From Prunella strophiata (taxonomy: Eukaryota; Chordata; Aves; Passeriformes; Prunellidae): a DNA stretch of 64,000 nucleotides. The notes beneath the pieces are model-generated. The model was not told where the DNA came from and made no database searches. It worked only from the letters and a program-made list of their open reading frames with translations. Location of the stretch: the NCBI GenBank assembly GCA_036583965.1, contig JAZBQD010000013.1, positions 10,724,763 to 10,788,762 on the forward strand. The letters are read 5' to 3'. Positions 24,601 through 36,600 of this stretch are shown here, in pieces (the stretch's first letter is position 1; every line of letters starts with the position of its first letter). The position numbers and the translations under genes were made by a program.

Positions 24601-27600
24601 CTTTAGTAAGCCAATTGTCCCAAAATTGCAGGATTGCACCCCAAATTCAGTTACACACTTTAGCAAAGGCTGTGCTGAAAGGCTGTAGTTATTTAGAGAA
24701 ATTAAATTAATTCATAGAAAATTCTACCTTTTGCTGTTAAAAGTAACCACTAAGAAAATAAATTGTTTAGAAGTTACAAAATTGCAAGTTAATATTTATG
24801 CCTTTGAAATGAATATTGAAGACTTGTCCTGTTTGATTAATTTCTTGAGTAATTTCCTGTGCTTCCCTTAGGGAAGGTTGATTAATGGAGAGTGTTTTGT
24901 CCTGAGAGTTTGCACATAAAATCTAAATAGCAATTAATGTGTGCAACTTTTATCTCTTGTTTATAGAATTGTAATGTTGGGCTGCAGCACAGTGTGTTAT
25001 TGCACAATCAGAATAGAAAACATTTAGGGAAGGATTGCTCTCAGGCATTTGAGCACTGCCAATTTTTTATCCCAAAATTCCAGTTAATAAGCAAGATACT
25101 TTTAGTTGCTCTACTCTGTTGTCTAATCAGAAAGATATTAGAACTTCTTGCACAGCATAAAGTACAAACTTAGTTAACTGTGTTGCTATAAAGCATTTGT
25201 GATTGAAGTGCTAGCCTTATGAAAAATACTCATTTCATATAACATTTCTTTTATTTTAGTCTTCCATTCATTTTAAGATACCTATCTAGACTCTTCATAG
25301 AATGCTCCTTTTATTGTTTAGTCCATGGAAATATTTTAGTTTTTTATTTTCTGTTAAATCAATCGATAGTCATGACAAACCATCCTAAAGACTCTGGTTT
25401 GTCAAGCTGCTTAACTTGGGGGTTTAAACTGAATTCAAGCTGATGGAATGTCTCCTGTTGTTTGTGTTGCAATGGTAGTTCTGAGTCTGCAGGTGAAACA
25501 TTTTTGTTTGTTTGTTTTTTTAATTTTACTGATAGCGAAAGAGGCAGATTTCGGAAGACCCAGAAAATGTAAGAGGGCACTTCAATGTGCAGAGACATCC
25601 CATGTTAACAGATTGTGTGCAGAAAATGCTTATACTGATTCACTAACTGCATAATCTGTTATTGAGACATTGACTCTGGTATTTGTGTGCATGTTGCTTT
25701 CAGAGCAATTACAACATTTCTTGGAAAGAATGTGTGTAATGACTAAACGTGGTAGTGCCCATTAACTCCAGACAGGGCCAGTGTGGCATTTAGAATTCTT
25801 CAGGGTCAAAACCTTTGCAACTCACTGAAGAGTCCAGGAGCTTGCAGAACATGACTAACCAGCATCCTGAAGTGGCCTTAATTCAAATGTAGGATTTTAG
25901 CTGTTTTCTTCACAAAATCCTGCCTGCTCTCCTGTGAGATCCTGCTGCTGTTCAATAGATGACAATTTTTCTGAGGGAAAAAATCTGTCTATTCTTCATC
26001 TCCCCATTTTTGTTTCCTTTTTTTCTGTATGAAATGCTGAGGGGAGAGATGATTACAACTATCTGAACAATTACCTTACAGAGCTGTCTGATTTTACTGT
26101 ATCTTCATGTAGCTCCTCTTCAAATGATGTCGGAAAAATGTGTTACTTGATAACAGAAATGGCCATGCAAGATGTTTAAGGAGGCCTCTTGCTTCCCCAG
26201 CTCAGAATAGTGGAATTTTAAAGGTAAATTTATCCCAGACTGCCTCCTCTGCTGCATTCCACAGCCAAGATAGGAAGCTCTCAAGACTAGAACTGGATCC
26301 TGCTGTGCATCCTTAGGGGTTCCCTTTGCAGAGATCCCTCAGGGATCTGGGTCTCCTCCAGTCTCCCCCTCAGGCTGATGCTTGTTAGAAATAAATCTGC
26401 ATGTGCCCTTCCTCTCTCTTGTTTTGTGTACTCCTTCTTTGATCCCATCTTTTCTCCTGATTTCCCTGTTCTGATGTTTCCATTAAAAATGGACATCTTC
26501 ACTCTCCAGGGGAGAGTTTCCAGGCTGGCACTCCCTGATCCTGGTGGTGTCCTGTGGTTGTGTCCCAGCACGAGGGGACTGGAGGGTGTCTTGCCCCATC
26601 CTAGAGCTGATTGTCAGGATTTGTGGCCTCAGCACAATTTCCCAGTTTGGTGGAGAATATCACAGGGAGGTTTATTCTGGAGTGAAGGAATGGCCAGAGC
26701 ACACAGGTACTGGAAAAGGCTGATGTCAGGCCTCCAAGTTTGGGTGGAATTCTTGGAGGTTCAAGGACAGAGTAAGGATCCCATTTCCACATCACTTCCC
26801 TGATTGTGAAGCTCTGGAGAAGGGAGGATGATTCCTTTGGCTTTGTTGTCTGCTTGTTTTCTTTCCTGCTTTTCTTTTCCATCCAAGTTAAGGTTTACAA
26901 TCAAATTATTTTCTTCTTTTTGGTGTATTCTCTCTTCTCAGTTCACTGTGTTCTGGGTTTCCTCAAAGAGAACCATAATCAGTAAGAATTTCTCTCCATA
27001 TCATCAGGAGAGAAATTTGAGCAGTTCAAAATTTTGCAGTGATTTTTACCTCAGGAAATCTGGAATCTGTCCCTTGGAAATCAGATTTGATTAAAGGATA
27101 ATCTCTCATCTCTAAATGGGGAAAAGGTGTCAAGCAAAGATCTCTGGAGTATTCTTTTTTAATCTTTTATTTCCATTTTGGCAGGATTTTAACTTACTTG
27201 CCTTTGTAGTCTATAAGAGATGGGATTTAAAAAAACCTAGTAATCAGTGATGGTCTGTCTGATCTTTGGAGCAGTAAAGCACTGTCTATAAAATTAATGA
27301 TCAAAGAGTTTGGGTTTTATGTAGTATAAAAAAGCTCAAGGTTGCATATTCCAAAGGCACACAGGGGTAATTCTGTAACCATGAGATTTGGGATTTCTTG
27401 GGTTTTAGTAGATCCCTTTGGTGAATTAGAGCAAGTAAGGTTTGAATTTCCAGCTTTTAAAGCAGATTGTTTCTCAGACTGACTTACAATTTAGTTGTGG
27501 ATCCAAACTAAGACTGACCTATGTCAGAGAGAAAACTGAATTGTAGCCACTTATTGAATATTATTTCCCTTAGAATACTTAATTACATTTTCAAAGGCTG

Positions 27601-30600
27601 TGGGCAGGAAAAACAATAATTTGTGTTCTTGTGGAGCATTTTTGCCTGTTACACCCTGAAGATCTTCCACTGAGAGAGAAACAGACGTGCTGCAGAATGA
27701 AAACATCGACAGATCTAAGGAGCAACTTTCAAGTGTTTGTGGACCAAGAAACTCCATAGAAACATGGCCAGCTATTTTCAGCTGTTTGGAAGATTAACCC
27801 CTTTGGATGTCTGGATGCTTTTGGGAAGGAAGAACTTGCTGCTGCCAGAAGGAATTCTGTGTTTGAGGAAGCAGATAAGAAGCTCATCCCCATCTTTATA
27901 CTTCTCTTTCATTTTTTTCTCTGTTCTTCTCTACTTCAGAGGTGCAGGTCAGGTTTGAATTACCTGCTGGACTTTCCCTGCATCTCCCAAACTTCAGGCT
28001 CTCTTGCAGGCCTCAGTGAGTATCTGAATATCAAGCCAGAATATCAAATATTCTGTATTCTTGCTAAAAATACTGTTTGTAAGCAAAAGGCAGGAGGTAC
28101 CTGCTCATTTGGGTTCATCTGTGTCCTGCTTCTCTTTAGGAACCTGTTAGAATTCCAAAGATCTTACTTTTTTCTTACTTCCACATATTCTTCAATATCT
28201 TTAGACATCCATAACTGCAGAGAAACCAGGCTGATTCACTTTTTTATCTGGTTTTGAGGAATCTCGTTGCTTGCTTCCTTCCTGAAAGAGAAGGGGGGGG
28301 GCGGGGGGTGGAAAGTAGGAGGGTTTTGGAGTTAGAGACAACCATTCTCTTTCTATTTCTGTTCAGATAATTCAAACCATAGTGACAGAGGAGCCTTCAT
28401 GTTCCCAGGTCTTGGCCAGAAGCATTTTTATGGCTGAGACTTAGAGACAGCTACTATCAAAAAAAGAAAGTTAAAAAGTTTTGATTTGTCACATGAGCTT
28501 CAGTGGAGAATTTTTGTCCCCTTGTTAATAAGTAACTTTTTTATAAAATCAGCCAAAGACATTAAAGGAAAAAGGTAGTGGGATGACAAGGAAAGGGACT
28601 TACCATCCTGTTAGAACAGGAGGAGATATATATGCACATATGTATATTTTTGACATAACTATTCTAATTTGTGCTGAAAACTTCCATGTACTGATAAATA
28701 ACTTCTACTCAGCTGCATGAAACTTTTTTTGTTCCCATTCCTCCGTTTGCCGCTCATTCATTTATTTATTTATTTCACACATTTGATTTCATTTTTACAC
28801 ACCCATCCATTCACACCTTCAGCCCATCCTCCTCATCCACAGCATTTTCCTGTCCATTCCCCCCCCTTGCATCCTCTCTGCTCACCTGTTAGAAGGCTCT
28901 GGCAGCACGGCCTGCATGTGGCTCCTCCTCTTGTGCTGGCATGTGATGGTGGCACCGTTGTGTTCTCTTCCTCTCCCTCTCCACTAACAGACGCAGACCA
29001 AACTGGAGCATGCCCGCATTAAGGAGCTTGAACAGAGCCTGCTCTTTGAAAAGACCAAAGCTGACAAACTCCAGAGGGAGTTAGAAGACACTAGGGTAAT
29101 GGTTTTCCCTGTTTGAATAACGAGCCTGATCTGTGTTGTGGAAGATTTCTGATGGCACAGTGCCGGGGGTGACACGAGCTGGAACAGGTCCTTGCTCCTG
29201 CCGTAGCCAGAGCTGCAACACTGTAAAAAATTAGGATTAATTTTGAGCTTCCATGGGGTGTGTGTGTGTGCCTGGACATGTGACTCGTTGAAGAACTCAG
29301 GTAAGATGTCTTCACACTGCAAAAGTAATCCTTGGATCCAAAAGTAGCAGGATGGGATAGTGAGTTGACAGAAAGGAACATTCACTAGCTCGTTTTAAAA
29401 ATTAGCAGAGTTCATTAAACCCAAAAAACATAAGATGGAGCATGCCAGTCCTTTTAACATAAAGTGAGTATTTGGGACTTGGTTCTGAGCTCTTCAGTAG
29501 CTGCTGCACTACTTGCTTTGCTAAATCATGGTTTGCAGTGGCTTTTTAGCTGTTTTTTCCCACCAATGATAGAATCTTTTAATGGATATCCCAGTAATTT
29601 GTAATACTGCTGCCTGTCAGAATATTACTGACATACTTGGTACCAAGTCAGAAGTTCAGCAGATGTCAATTCTTAAAGAGAAATATATATACACACACAG
29701 ATATATTCATGTTCACACATGGGGATTTTCTTGAAGGTCAGGTGGGATGAATAAAAAAACCCAGGATGAATATAAAACCAACAGTTTGATGTGTAATAAG
29801 TACTTTTAAAGGGCAACTGTGGGTAAAGTAATATCTTTTCCAGGAGGTCAAAGCAGTAACTTCCTAATTAGAATTAATTCTGGGAGCTTTGATGTAGCAA
29901 AAATTGCTCCAACAATCAGTGAAAAGCTCAGTGTGAGGACACTTTCAGAGAGAAGCAGGTGTAGGAGGGATTTCAGAGGATTTATCGGTTCAAAATGTGT
30001 TTGTCATTTTTTGACAGTCTTGTAGCTGGTGTGAGATTAATTTGGAAGGAATTATTTCAACAAAGACCTCAAGGTTCTCAGTTTTTTTCCAGTCTGGAAA
30101 TGGTTCTGAGGAACACTTTGTTAATCATTGATAATACCCATCAGGGTGGTTTGTAAATTTTTTAGCAAGTTATTTCTAGATACTACCAGAAGAACAAATT
30201 TTAGTAAATTCTATGTTTACAGACAATATAAGATGTTTGTCATGTGAATTGTGGACATTTTTCCCTTTTTGAAGCAATTTGCAACGCTCGGTGGAAACTT
30301 TTCAGCAAGGCCTGAGTGTCTTTGTATGAAATGTATCTTTTATAATTCTTCTTTTCTTAAAATGCTGTTGACCCTAGGTGGCCACAGTGTCAGAGAAGTC
30401 CCGGATCATGGAGCTGGAGAGGGACCTGGCACTGAGGGTGAAGGAAGTGGCTGAGCTCCGAGGGAGGCTGGATTCCAGCAAACACATCGACGACGTGGAC
30501 ACTTCTCTCTCCTTGCTACAAGAAATCAGTTCTTTGCAAGAAAAAATGGCAGCAGCTGGCAAAGAACATCAGAACGAGATGAACTCGCTGAAAGAGAAGT

Positions 30601-33600
30601 TTGGCCTTAGTGAGGAAGCCTTGCAGAAAGAGATCAAGTCCCTTTCAGCTTCAAATGAGAGAATGGCAAAGGAAAATGAATCCTTGAAAACCAAGCTTGA
30701 CCACGCCAACAAGGAGAATTCCGACGTGATTGAGCTGTGGAAGTCCAAGCTGGAATCTGCAATTGCCTCCCATCAGCAGGCAATGGAAGAGCTGAAAGTT
30801 TCTTTCAGCAAAGGTGTTGGGGCTCAGACAGCAGAATTTGCTGAGTTAAAGACTCAGATTGAGAAGATGAAATTAGACTATGAGAACGAAATGGCAAATC
30901 TGAAACTGAAGCAGGAAAATGAGAGATCTCATCACTTGAAAGAGATTGAGTCTCTGAAAGCAAAACTGGTGGCAGTCACGGAGGAGAAAGAGCAAAACCT
31001 GGAAAGCCTGAAGACCAAACTGGAAAGTGTGGAAGATCAGCATCTAGTAGAAATGGAAGACACTTTAAACAAATTGCAGGAAGCTGAGATAAAGGTAAAG
31101 GAGCTAGAGGTACTGCAAGCCAAGTACAATGAACAAACCAAAGTTATTGATAGTCTTACACCACAGATCAAAGCTGCTGAAGAAAAGCTTTTGGACCTTG
31201 CTGCACTTGAGAAAGCCAATTCTGAAGGTAAATTGGAAATCGAGAAACTTAGCAAGCAGCTTGAGGCAGCTGAGAAACAAATTCAGACTTTAGAGACTGA
31301 AAAGGGTGATGGAATTAGCCAGGTTTGTATCAACATCCATCCTTTTAGTTTTCTTTTGCTTTTATTTTGCATTTGTACCCTTATAATCTGCTATAGGAAA
31401 TACATCACAGAAAAACGGAGTTTTACTGAATGTGTGTCTTGGGACCATCTGAGGAGGTTTAGAGGAGCATTAACTGGGTCGTGTCTCAACAGGTTTCTGC
31501 TGCTCCACCTGCACCAATAAGCAAAAGGAAAAAATTCCTTCTGCACTTCCTTGCTGCAGATTTCAGCATGTCTGTGCTGAAATCTTCCTGTTATGGAAAA
31601 GTTAACTTTGTTGGCTTGTTTGGGAGAAGGGTCCACACACCCTAAGGCTTTAACCCTTGGGGACAGACAAGGGGACTTGGGACTCAGTGGGGAGATATTT
31701 CCTTCATTACCTTTCCCCTCCTGTGACAAGGTGATGGAAGAGGCTTTTAAAACAAAAGACAGCACAGAAAATTCTGGTGGAACTTTTCTTTAAGCCCAGG
31801 CTCTGCAGGGTTGTTTTTGGCACTGATTCACAGCACTTTGGAACCACAGACTGCAACTTGGTGCAGGATTTTCCTTGGGTTTGCATGAAACACCTCTGTA
31901 AAGCTGATGGCAGTGAAGAGTAGTGGGAAAATAACTGGAAAAAGCTTTCCTAAACTCTTCACAGGTGGTTCCAAGATATCAAATTTTTACTTTTGACTCT
32001 CTTTTTGAGGCCACCCTGGGTTTCTGCACTACCCCTGGGTGTGGTGCAGAGATTCTCCCCATGTGTGTATTGATCTGATCAGCTAATTGATGCACAAATC
32101 AATCAGTTCAAATAATGAAAGCAATAAAGAACCAAAACTACTGATTAAACTAATGCTGAAACTTTGAAACTGTGAGTGTATTCAAAAATGTCTGCCATTA
32201 AATAATGTATTCACAATTAATGCCAAAAGAACTAAATTTTAATGATTTCAAATCTAGTCCAAGATGCAATTAATGCTGTGATGTATGTAGTCATCAGTGG
32301 AAATCAGCTTCACTCAGTTAACCCATCATGTTTTTTTCTTAATTTTTTTTTTGTTTTCATCTTAGAGTGATTTAAATATTACAATTATTTCTTTCAGATT
32401 CACCTTTTAATTTTCCTAATTTTTCATTCATGTTTGTCATTTTATTTTACTCCATTTCATCACCTTTGTTAGGCCAGTAATCTGGCCAAAGAACTGCAGG
32501 GCAAAGAGCAAAAGCTTCTTGACTTTGAGAAAAACTTGAGTGCAGTAAATCAAGTTAAAGATTCTTTGGAAAAGGAACTTCAAGTTTTGGTGAGTAATAC
32601 CCCAAAATTTTGACTTTACTCTTTGGATTTTGGGTTTCATGGTGAGAGTGTAATGGAAGTGTGTGGATCAGCTCTGAGCAAAGCCTTCCAAAGGTGTTTT
32701 ACTGGTGGAAAAAATGGGAAGGGTTCATGGCTAATGGGATCAGTCTCAGAATAAAAAGAGGATTTCTCCTCAGTCCTGTGTTATCAGGTGTTTTGTCTAA
32801 ATAGAACTCATCTATTTATGGATTGCAGATAAAATTAAACCAAATCAAAATCAGCAGCAGTTTAAATTTAGACTACTCATTAAGGAGCACTTTAATGGGC
32901 CTTTATTGTAGCTGTTGTTCCAATTAATGCTTGCTACACTCTTCTTACAAATGGTTTTAAAAGACATTTCTCATTTAAATAAATTTCCAAATACTGTGTT
33001 GTTGGGTGGGGTTTCCCTGAGAAGCTACACTGGCATTAGTAACAAAGCAATGGGATTTTTGGTCTTTCCATGGCCAATAGTAAATATTCAAGCTTGGTGG
33101 AAGGCCTTCACTTGCCTTCCTGAAAATCCTCCCTTTTCTTTGCTGTCTGGCATCAATTCCTGCTGGTAAAACTGGAGAACACTGGTAGGGGATGGCTCCC
33201 AGGGCTGCAGGTGTCCCCTGTGCAGCCTGGGAGCAGCAGGGATAGAAACCCCAAATTCTTGTTTCCCACCCTGGGCTCTGTGGCAGCTGATGGAGGAGTT
33301 GCTTTAAATGTTGAGGGACTTGCAGCCAAGGCAAGGGAAGATCTGTGCTAAGCTGTAACTCAAAAACTTGAGATCTGTTTATGATAGGAGCAAAGACTCT
33401 TCTATTTGCACATGAAAAATACCTAATACAAATTCAGTGGTTGAATTGCTACCAAGCCTTACCTCAAGTTTTTATCAATTTTTCAGAAAGAAAAATTTAC
33501 TAGTGCAGCTGATGAAGCAGAGAATGTTCAACAAGCTATGCAAGGTATGTGCTGCTAAAATAAACAGAGAACTAAAAAGCTGCAGAAATTAAATGCCAAC

Positions 33601-36600
33601 AAAATGGCTTTTTGAAACACTTTCAAGCTCATAGCTGAGGGTGCAGCAGTTTCAGGGGCTGTGGAAAGGACAGGATTATTTGTAGCCTCTCTGAAGGGTA
33701 ACATACCTTGCAAGTAGGTAGAATTGTCTGCATTTAAGCAGTTACTAACTTTGTTTTCCAAATTTTACTTGCTTAGAAACGGTGAAAAAGCTGAACCAAA
33801 AAGAAGAGCAGTTTGCACTCATGTCTTCAGAACTGGAGCAGCTCAAGTCTAGTTTGACTGGTAAGGAAGGGATGCAATGGAATGTTCTGGAAGTGCATCA
33901 GCTTTGTGCTCTGGCCTGGCTCCTGTAGCCTGTAGGAGGCTTTGCTGTGCCTTTCATCTTTTACATCTCTGTAAAACCAGTGCAGAGGGAAGCCAGGCAC
34001 AGCTTGTGCCCTGAAGCAAACCTTGCCTGGTGGTGGTGGCACAGGAGCAGTGATCCCAGGGCTGCCTTTGCCCCTGGCAGTGCCTGCCCTGCCCTCAGGC
34101 ATCTTTTCACTGGAGCTGCCTTGTTCATTTTCTGCTGCTCTGCTGAGCAGCTGATGAGTGCTTTCACCTGCAAGACCTGCAGGTCTCTTCCTCCATTGCT
34201 TCCTTCCCCTCTGAGACAGCAGAACTTGTACCAACATCTCATGGCCTGAAGTGAATCACTTCTGAAACAAAGGGCTCATGAACAGCTGCTCTTTGCTGTT
34301 TCTGAAGAGCCCTTAAGCTTTTGCTGCAGTTACCAGTTCAATCAGTCATCATTTTTCCTTTTAAAGGGGTGATCTGTGAGGTCTGGAGCATCAGTATTGC
34401 TGGTTTTAGTTCTTTACAGTTCTCTAGCTGTTCTTTGCATGTCCTTCCTCTAGAATTTACAGCTTAACCACCTTTGTTTTGCTCAGAGATGGAGAGGAAG
34501 CTGAGGGAGCGAGAAGAGAGGGAGCAGCAGCTGATGGAAGCAAAAGCCAAACTTGAAAATGACATTGCAGAGATCATGAAGTCATCAGGAGACAGCTCTG
34601 CCCAGCTCACAAGAATGAATGATGAGCTGAGGTTAAAAGAAAGGTATTTCATCACTGTCAGAGCATTGTCACATCAGATCTCCACTCCCACACTCCCAGC
34701 TTCTCATTTTATTTTTCTGTAAATATCTGAACAAGATGCTCCTGAGTGTCACATTGATATGACAAGTGAGCTTTTTCTAGCAAACTAAATCAATCAAAAC
34801 AGTCTCCTGGGAGTGATTTGAAGAGCATCCAACACTGGTAATTCCAAAATTCTTACATAACGTGCTTCTTATTGCCCAGAGTAAATGACCTCTTGAATAA
34901 TCCAGACTGGTTTGTGATTGTGCTTCATGATTATTTGATTACCTGACAAACTCAGTTTATTTAGATATATAAAAGACTTGGGTCATATTTTTGTGAGAGA
35001 AAATGTGGGGTTTTTCCCCAAATAAAAATTGTATGTACAATACTGGGTGCAATATAACTTGGTCTTCCCTGTTTAGCAGAACACTATCTATGAAACAATG
35101 AAATCTCTTTTTAAATGCTTGGTCAGAATATAGAACTTCAGCACAATCTTGGCTCTTTCATCTCTGTGCTTGTGGTGCTGTCAGCAAAAAGTGATGTTCT
35201 TTCATTTGGTCTTTCCAGGCAGTTGGAGCAAATACAGCTCGAGCTTACAAAAGCAAATGAAAAGGCTGCTCAGCTTGAGCAAAACGTGGAGCAGACAACA
35301 CAGAAAGCTGAGCAGAGTCAGCAGGAAACTCTCAAGATTCATCAAGCAGAACTGAAAACTCTGCAGGATCATTTAACAGACATGGTAAAAACAATTTTAA
35401 AAGCACTAAAAGTGTGCAGAAGAATGGTCCCACTGTTGCTTGAACTGTGTTTTACTGTCTTACCTTCCACCAGAAAAAGCAGATTGAGAGCAGCCAACAT
35501 CAGTACAAAGATCTTCAGGCAAAGCATGAAAAAGAAATTTCTGAGCTGGTGGCTAAACATGATGCAGATGTCCAAGGGTTTAAGCAGAACCTGCTGGATG
35601 CAGAAGAGGCACTGAAAAGTGCCCAGAGGAAAAACAGCGAGCTGGAGGCACAGGCTGAGGAGCTGCAGAAACAAGCAGAGCAGGCCAGAGTAAGTGGCTT
35701 TTGTCACTCTGCAGGTGACTTAAAGTTTAAATTTTCTGTCTCAGTGACTCGTTTTCTCTCTGCTTCAACCTTTCATAGCCATATTTTTGTAGTTTTTCTG
35801 TTTTGAACTTTCCCAGGGTATGTGGATATGGGTTAGGGAGGAGGAAGCCCATGGGACAAACTGGTTGTTAGTTCTTCTCTCAGTTACACAAGAGTTGAGA
35901 TACAGTTCTTTGATATCAGTTAATGTTTTATGTTCATAGATCTGGCTCAGCACAGCCAGTTGGAGATAAATGTCATTCTGTGGTTTTTTATATGCTTGGA
36001 TTTTAAGATGCATTGTGAACTACTTCATTTAGAAGTGCTACACACCTTTTATTTTGTAGTATGATCTGCAGCTATTCAGTGTGTAGCTTGACTTTAGCAA
36101 TTTTAATTTTTCCCCCCGTTTCTTTGACTTTACTGCTTGCTTTCATCCCTCAGCAATTATTTGCTATAATCGTTGCTGTATGATTTAGCAAATTATTTAG
36201 TGTATAAATTGACACACAATATTGACAGCACTGATGTGGTGTTTTGAATTAAAGGGATCATGACAACATACTTTTGAGAGAATCATGAGGAGGTGAAACT
36301 GAGAATTGGAAGTCAGTTTCTAATAGAACTCCTTGCATTTTAATTCACTTAGAGTCTCGTGAAATCATTCTGTGGCTCTTCTTTTGTATAATTTACAGTC
36401 AGTTAATTTATTGAGAGTACTTTTATAAATGACATGAAATTTTGGATGGAGGAACCTTTAAACCATGATATTTTTAATATTATTTAGCCACTAAAAACTT
36501 CTTGTGGATGATGTGTGTTCTGTAATGTAACAGGGGTGTCTGTCAGCAGTTGAGCTCAAGCAGGCACTGTGTGTCAGTGTATACACTTTTAAAACTTAAA

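Larger units (their letters stand above)
25569..28990 (+). other. CLIP1 intron 8
   Basis: Intron of 3.4 kb between the 11- and 35-codon cassettes. It contains candidate splicing motifs near each end, a G-run tract at 28293-28311 and a long pyrimidine-rich stretch at about 28720-28985 ahead of exon 9. No gene was recognised. Confidence 0.8.

Noticed and set aside
30378..30380. GTG as an alternative start codon for a separate protein
   Set aside because: It is the first codon of CLIP1 exon 10 immediately after a splice acceptor, continuous in phase with exon 9.
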